Part shown: positions 4,755 to 8,500 of the stretch, one piece after another
Layout of the letters: each line of letters opens with the position of its first letter
How positions within the stretch are numbered: the first letter of the stretch is position 1
Source: Gammaproteobacteria bacterium
GTDB lineage: Bacteria > Pseudomonadota > Gammaproteobacteria > UBA6429 > Thiohalophilaceae
Assembly (NCBI GenBank): GCA_013152045.1
Contig: JAADGZ010000102.1
Span: forward strand, 4,450-12,949
DNA: 8,500 nt
Direction: 5' to 3'
The notes under the pieces: model-generated
The model's database searches: none
Told to the model about the DNA's origin: nothing
What the model saw: the letters and a program-made list of their open reading frames with translations, nothing else
Program-made: the position numbers and the translations under genes

Positions 4755-6728
4755 ATGTCAGCACCACGTACACCTTCAAAATACGAATCCACCCGGCATC
4801 TACTGCTAATAGTGGTTATCTGCACTCTGGTCTTTGTTGGCCTGCTCACCAGCTGGTGTCTGCAACAAAATATCAAACTCTATCCCCTATTGCCTGTCAG
4901 CCTGCTGTTCATTTCCCTGCTTGGCTTTGTGATTTACCGTCTGATGCAGATCATCCGCCAACTAAATCAGCATTTAGTGGCCGATTCATCCCTCCCGCAG
5001 ACAAAGGATCGCCCTTATCAACAATTGGTGAACAGTGCCAACAGTATGATTCTGCGCTGGGACACGCAGGGCGTGATTCATTTCATCAATCCTTATGCCC
5101 TGGATTTTTTCGGTTTTAGCGAGGAAGAAATTCTGAACAAAAACGTCATGGAAACGATTGTTCCCAAAATTGAAACAACGGGACGCGATCTGGCCTACAT
5201 GATTGAAGATATTAGCCGAAATCCAGGCGACTATATTCAAAATGAAAATGAGAATATCAAAAAAGATGGTAGCCGCGTCTGGATTACATGGAATAACAAG
5301 GCAATACTGGATGAGCAGGGCAAGACTATCGAGATTCTCTCTATCGGCAATGATATAACCGAGAAAAAACAGTATGAACAGCAAATTTACCAACTTGCCC
5401 ATTTCGATGATCTAACCGGTCTGCCTAATCGCACCCTGTTCCAACAACGGCTTGCTGAAGCCATTGTCCAGGCCTCTTGCAAACAGCAAATTCTGCCTGT
5501 TTTTTACATTGACATCGATCGTTTTAAGCCTATTAACGATTCACTTGGGCATCATAACGGTGATTTGTTATTACAGAAACTAGCCACCCGCCTACTTAAC
5601 TGCATACAGGCTGACGAAACTCTGGCACGCATGGGGGGCGATGAGTTTACCGTTATCCTGCAAGCCGAAGATGATCAAAATAAGGCTCTGCACACAGCCC
5701 AGCACATCGCCAGACAGATGCTCAAAGCCATGGCTCAGCCATTTAATCTCAACGGTCACCAAATTTATGTCAGCGGCAGTATCGGTATCGTTTTCTACCC
5801 CACTGACGGCGATAAAATTTCCATCTTATTAAAAAATGCTGACATGGCCATGTACCAGGCCAAGCAAAAGGGCAAAAACGGTTACTTGTTTTATGAACCG
5901 CATATGAATTCGGAGGCCATGCACAACCTTGAACTCGAAACTGCCTTGCGCAACGCCCTGACAAATAACCAGCTCGAAGTTCACTACCAGCCATCCGTCA
6001 ATCTCAAGTCTGGAAAAATCGAATGTGTTGAGGCGCTATTGCGTTGGAAACATCCGCAAATGGGTAATATTGCGCCTGAAATCTTCATCCCCATTGCCGA
6101 AGAAAGTGATTTAATCCTGCAACTGGGAAGCTGGGTGTTGAAACAGGCCATCGCACAAATGCTACTCTGGCAGGAGCACGGGCTGGATGATTTCATCATC
6201 GCCATCAACCTCTCTATGCGCCAATTTGATGATAATAAACTGCGCGTGCTGATCGAGCAGATACTCGCCGAAGCCGGTTTGCCCGCTAACAGGCTGGGAC
6301 TGGAACTCACCGAAAGTACCATCATGCAGAACAGCGAGCAGGGGCTGAAAACCCTCTCCCGCCTGAGTGACATTGGCGTCTATTTGTTTATCGATGATTT
6401 CGGCACCGGCTATTCCTCGCTCTCACGCCTGCGTGACTTACCCGTGCACATGCTCAAGATAGACAAATCCTTTATTGCCAATATTTCAAAAGATCCTCGG
6501 CATGCGCGGCTGATTGACGCCATCATCGCCATGGCCCACAACCTTGATATCAAAGTGATTGCCGAAGGCGTGGAAACCCAACAGCAATTTGATTATTTGA
6601 TCCAGCGGGACTGCGACTGCATCCAGGGCTATTACCTCAGTCATGCCATTTGCGCCGAAGAACTGGAAAAATTCATGCTCAAAACAGATAAGCGTTTTCT
6701 GCTTCCCAGCAACGTTATCAACGGGTAA
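4755..6728 (+). CDS. Membrane-anchored PAS-GGDEF-EAL protein (cyclic di-GMP synthesis and breakdown)
   Basis: A 657-residue inner-membrane signalling protein. Two transmembrane helices (about 16-38 and 43-64) have only a short loop between them. A PAS domain (about 88-205), ending in the classic NDITEKK, comes next. A GGDEF diguanylate cyclase domain spans about 212-380 and an EAL phosphodiesterase domain about 390-645. The GGDEF motif is intact at 294-298, with the metal-site YIDIDRFK at 251-258. The RxxD product-inhibition site is missing: its Arg position holds Ile284, although D287 is present. In the EAL domain all expected metal and catalytic residues are visible: E426 (EALLRW), N485, E517, D547 and D548 (DDFGTGYSSL), K568, E604 and Q624. 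Both activities are therefore possible, with PAS likely sensing a cytoplasmic redox or small-molecule signal. The gene seems monocistronic. No Shine-Dalgarno sequence is seen before the start. Confidence 0.95.
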   Translation: MSAPRTPSKYESTRHLLLIVVICTLVFVGLLTSWCLQQNIKLYPLLPVSLLFISLLGFVIYRLMQIIRQLNQHLVADSSLPQTKDRPYQQLVNSANSMILRWDTQGVIHFINPYALDFFGFSEEEILNKNVMETIVPKIETTGRDLAYMIEDISRNPGDYIQNENENIKKDGSRVWITWNNKAILDEQGKTIEILSIGNDITEKKQYEQQIYQLAHFDDLTGLPNRTLFQQRLAEAIVQASCKQQILPVFYIDIDRFKPINDSLGHHNGDLLLQKLATRLLNCIQADETLARMGGDEFTVILQAEDDQNKALHTAQHIARQMLKAMAQPFNLNGHQIYVSGSIGIVFYPTDGDKISILLKNADMAMYQAKQKGKNGYLFYEPHMNSEAMHNLELETALRNALTNNQLEVHYQPSVNLKSGKIECVEALLRWKHPQMGNIAPEIFIPIAEESDLILQLGSWVLKQAIAQMLLWQEHGLDDFIIAINLSMRQFDDNKLRVLIEQILAEAGLPANRLGLELTESTIMQNSEQGLKTLSRLSDIGVYLFIDDFGTGYSSLSRLRDLPVHMLKIDKSFIANISKDPRHARLIDAIIAMAHNLDIKVIAEGVETQQQFDYLIQRDCDCIQGYYLSHAICAEELEKFMLKTDKRFLLPSNVING

Positions 6729-6780
6729 ATACAGCCCATAAGCTAAATGGGATTTCCTCGCCACATACTGGCCGGACGAG

Positions 6781-6789
6781 TGATACAAT
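6781..6789 (+). promoter_or_regulatory. Possible extended -10 promoter of thiD-thiE
   Basis: TGATACAAT (6781-6789) fits an extended -10 element (TACAAT, 5 of 6). No convincing -35 lies upstream. A start near 6796 leaves about 30 bases to the ATG at 6826, too short for a TPP riboswitch. Before it, CCCAT (6735-6739) and ATGGG (6747-6751) form only a weak 5-bp hairpin after the GGDEF-EAL stop. Confidence 0.4.
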
Positions 6790-6825
6790 ACCGTTTACCC
6801 CGACTCATGAATGGGACAAACAACC

Positions 6826-7641
6826 ATGCCAGAAACCTCAAAACTTCCCATCGTCATGTGCTTCTCTGGTCTGGACAGCACCGGTGGCGCCGGTATCCAG
6901 GCTGATATCGAAACCATTATCAGCATGGGCAGTCATCCCGCCCCGATTATCACCGCACTAACCGTACAGGACAGTGTCAGCCTGTCACGCTACCAGGCCA
7001 CCGACAGTATCATCATTGAACAGGCCCGAGCAGTGCTGGAAGACATGCCGATCAACAGCATCAAGATCGGCATGCTCGGCAGCATCGAGCACATGGAAAA
7101 TATTCATAGCCTGTTAATTGACTATCCGAATATTCCAGTAATCCTTGATCCTGTGCTACAGGCGGGCGGTGGTGGCGAGATGATGGAAGCCGAGGGCGAA
7201 GACGCGCTCTGCGAACTGCTGCTGCCGCTGACCAATATTCTCACCCCTAATGCCGAGGAAGCACGACGGCTGGCTCCTGCGGCAGATAATCTGGATGCCT
7301 GCGCACAGGAGATCATGGATTATGGCTGTGAGATGGTGCTAATCACTGGCGCCGACGAGGCCTCGGCCAATGTCGAAAACCGACTCTACAGTGGCAACCG
7401 CCTGCAGGAAGTATTTTCCTGGGAACGTCTGCCGCACAGCTATCATGGCTCCGGCTGCACCCTCAGCGCCTGCATCGCCGCCCTGCTCGCGCACGGTCTC
7501 GAACCTTTCTCCGCCATCAATGAAGCACAGGAATACACCTGGGAAAGCCTGAAACACGGCTGGCGGCCAGGCATGGGGCAATATCTGCCCAACCGCCTGT
7601 TCTGGGCAAGGGAAGAAGCCGAAGACCATCTAGATTCATAA
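6826..7641 (+). CDS. thiD: Hydroxymethylpyrimidine/phosphomethylpyrimidine kinase ThiD
   Basis: A 271-residue cytoplasmic kinase of the ribokinase superfamily. It phosphorylates HMP and then HMP-P to HMP-PP, the pyrimidine half of thiamin. Visible family motifs are the N-terminal substrate loop SGLDSTGGAGIQAD (14-27), TALTVQDS (43-50), KIGML (80-84), LDPVL (107-111), LTPNAEEA (139-146) and the anion-hole motif HGSGCTLSA (207-215), with C211 matching the catalytic Cys region. The length is typical. I prefer the ATG at 6826, which has a weak GGGA upstream and puts the kinase core close to the N terminus. The ATG at 6811 would add five residues and has no ribosome binding site. The stop codon shares one base with the thiE start (TAATG), so the two are translationally coupled. 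This supports a thiamin operon. Confidence 0.92.
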   Translation: MPETSKLPIVMCFSGLDSTGGAGIQADIETIISMGSHPAPIITALTVQDSVSLSRYQATDSIIIEQARAVLEDMPINSIKIGMLGSIEHMENIHSLLIDYPNIPVILDPVLQAGGGGEMMEAEGEDALCELLLPLTNILTPNAEEARRLAPAADNLDACAQEIMDYGCEMVLITGADEASANVENRLYSGNRLQEVFSWERLPHSYHGSGCTLSACIAALLAHGLEPFSAINEAQEYTWESLKHGWRPGMGQYLPNRLFWAREEAEDHLDS

Positions 7642-8260
7642 TGAGTCGAACCTTGCGCGGCCTGTATGTCATTACCGATCGCCGACTCATGGGCAAGGAT
7701 CTGCTGACCCAGGCTGAACAGGCTATCCTCGGCGGCGCACGCCTGCTCCAGTACCGGGATAAAAGTACCGACACCTGTCGGCGAGAGCGCGAAGCCCTCG
7801 CCCTGGCGCAACTCTGTGAACAGCATAAGGTACGCTTCATTATTAACGATGATCCTGCACTGGCGCTGAAAACCGATGCCGACGGGTTCATCTCGGTCAG
7901 AGTGACGGCGATATCGGTAGCATACGACACACGCTGGGACGGGATAAAATTATCGGCGTCACCTGCCATGCCAGCCTGGAAAAAGCCCGCGCAGCAGAAC
8001 AGGCTGGCGCGGATTACGTTGCCTTTGGCCGTTTTTTTCCCTCACAGACCAAGCCCGATGCCCCCGCCGCTGAAATTGACATCCTGCGACAGGCAAAGCA
8101 TCAACTCACTATTCCTGTCGTTGCCATCGGCGGTATCAGCGCTGAAAACGGCCGTGTATTACTGGCCGCCGGTGCCGACATGCTGGCCGTGATACATGGT
8201 ATATTTGGCACTACAGATATCAGGCAAGCAGCGGCAACACTTGCGTATATGTTTGATTGA
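7641..8260 (+). pseudogene. thiE: Thiamin-phosphate synthase ThiE, interrupted by a one-base frameshift
   Basis: Residues 1-82 read as a normal ThiE: GLYVITDRRLMG, LLQYRDKS and RFIINDDPALAL. The reading frame then changes at GGG (7884-7886), and the continuing frame gives an unrelated tail that stops at 8192. In the frame that results from adding one G to this run, ThiE motifs resume at once and continue to the stop at 8258-8260. They are GVHLGQSDGD, IIGVTCHASLEKA, YVAFGRFFPSQTKP, VVAIGGISAENG and ADMLAVIHGIFG. The repaired protein would be 206 residues, the normal length. ThiE joins HMP-PP and thiazole phosphate to form thiamin phosphate. No further damage is visible, so this is either a very recent mutation or a homopolymer error in the sequence. 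As written, the product lacks the C-terminal half of the TIM barrel and should be inactive. Confidence 0.9.
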
Positions 8261-8276
8261 GAAAGCACATATACTT

Positions 8277-8441
8277 AACGCGGAGGACGCAAAGGCGCGG
8301 AGACGCAGAGTTTTTACTAACTCGAATAAACAAATAAAGATGAATTCATCATTATATCAGCCTTATTTATATGCTTTATCATCTGCGTACCACAAACGTT
8401 AAATTTACTCTGCGTCTCCGCGCCTTCGCGTTCTCTGCGTT
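8277..8441. repeat. Long GC-rich inverted repeat around an AT-rich core (MITE- or REP-like element)
   Basis: The left arm (8277-8310) and right arm (8408-8441) are each 34 bases and are reverse complements with three mismatches. The innermost 19 bases, starting AAGGCGCGG on the left arm, are identical. Each arm is itself made of loosely repeated 8-9-base units of the type ACGCRRAGG. The 97-base core is AT-rich, contains the palindrome GATGAATTCATC (8339-8350), and has no coding potential that I can support. Arms of this composition resemble dispersed intergenic repeats known from many environmental bacteria. It may also act as a transcript-ending structure for thiD-thiE. No target-site duplication is evident. 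Confidence 0.82.
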
Positions 8442-8453
8442 ATTATTTTGACC

Positions 8454-8459
8454 TATAAC
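8454..8459 (+). promoter_or_regulatory. Possible -10 element for the gene starting at 8488
   Basis: TATAAC (5 of 6 consensus) would start transcription near 8466. Its -35 position (8431-8436, TTCTCT, weak) would fall inside the right arm of the inverted repeat. An alternative TTGACC (8448-8453) would pair with TAAATT, but then the start point would fall after the ribosome binding site. Confidence 0.28.
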
Positions 8460-8487
8460 AAATGACACATAAATTCAGGACTACCAC

Positions 8488-8500
8488 ATGACCCGTTCTC
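8488..8500 (+). CDS. hemL: Start of a gene running off the window, probably hemL
   Basis: An ATG at 8488 has AGGA (8477-8480) 7 bases upstream, and the readable codons are Met-Thr-Arg-Ser. Glutamate-1-semialdehyde aminomutase (HemL) commonly starts with Met-(Ser/Thr)-Arg-Ser and often follows thiD-thiE in gammaproteobacteria. The identity is an inference from four residues plus synteny. The start itself is well supported. Confidence 0.42.

Noticed and set aside
6729..6825. TPP riboswitch before thiD
   Set aside because: The gap is under 100 bases and shows no THI-box-like sequence (CTGAGA and its partner motifs).
7875..7895. Programmed -1 ribosomal frameshift in thiE
   Set aside because: The sequence around GAC GGG TTC is not a slippery heptamer, and ThiE is not known to use recoding. 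Mutation or sequence error is simpler.
7443..7969. Long reverse-strand open frames under thiD and thiE
   Set aside because: They are shadows of the GC-rich coding strand, lack ribosome binding sites, and overlap well-recognised genes.
8196..8402. 68-codon open frame across the end of thiE and the repeat element
   Set aside because: It overlaps the restored ThiE frame and the inverted repeat, has no ribosome binding site and shows no protein-like pattern.

Overview
The window looks like chromosomal DNA of a Gram-negative gammaproteobacterium. Evidence for this is a lipid A acyltransferase, an outer-membrane porin ending in Phe, a CspA-type cold-shock protein, a YaiI-family gene, and the order thiD, thiE, then a probable hemL start. 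Eight genes are readable in full, one of them (thiE) broken, and a ninth begins at the right edge. No tRNA, rRNA, CRISPR array, transposase or phage gene was seen.

Left part (1-3517, + strand). An LpxA-type UDP-GlcNAc acyltransferase is followed by what I read as a three-gene unit. The unit is a porin with an N-terminal coiled coil, a secreted FMN-binding-domain protein with an SGAT flavinylation motif, and a two-helix PepSY-type membrane protein. The porin has a good sigma-70-like promoter whose -35 element lies inside a Fur-box-like sequence. A strong terminator-like hairpin sits between the porin and the FMN gene. The last two genes are tightly packed. I infer an iron-regulated envelope redox module: the membrane protein would pass electrons across the inner membrane to the covalent FMN of the periplasmic protein, with the porin admitting the substrate. 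This is the most interesting system in the window.

Middle part (3518-6728). A convergent yaiI-family gene (- strand) and a cold-shock gene (+ strand) diverge from a 298-base region holding two inverted repeats and a possible long csp leader. A membrane-anchored PAS-GGDEF-EAL protein follows. All its visible catalytic residues are intact, but it lacks the RxxD inhibitory site.

Right part (6729-8500). thiD and thiE overlap by one base and form a thiamin-biosynthesis pair. In this sequence thiE carries a single-base deletion in a G run; restoring one G gives a normal full-length ThiE. Behind it lies a 165-base structure with GC-rich 34-base inverted arms around an AT-rich core. A new gene then starts at 8488 (Met-Thr-Arg-Ser), probably hemL by synteny.
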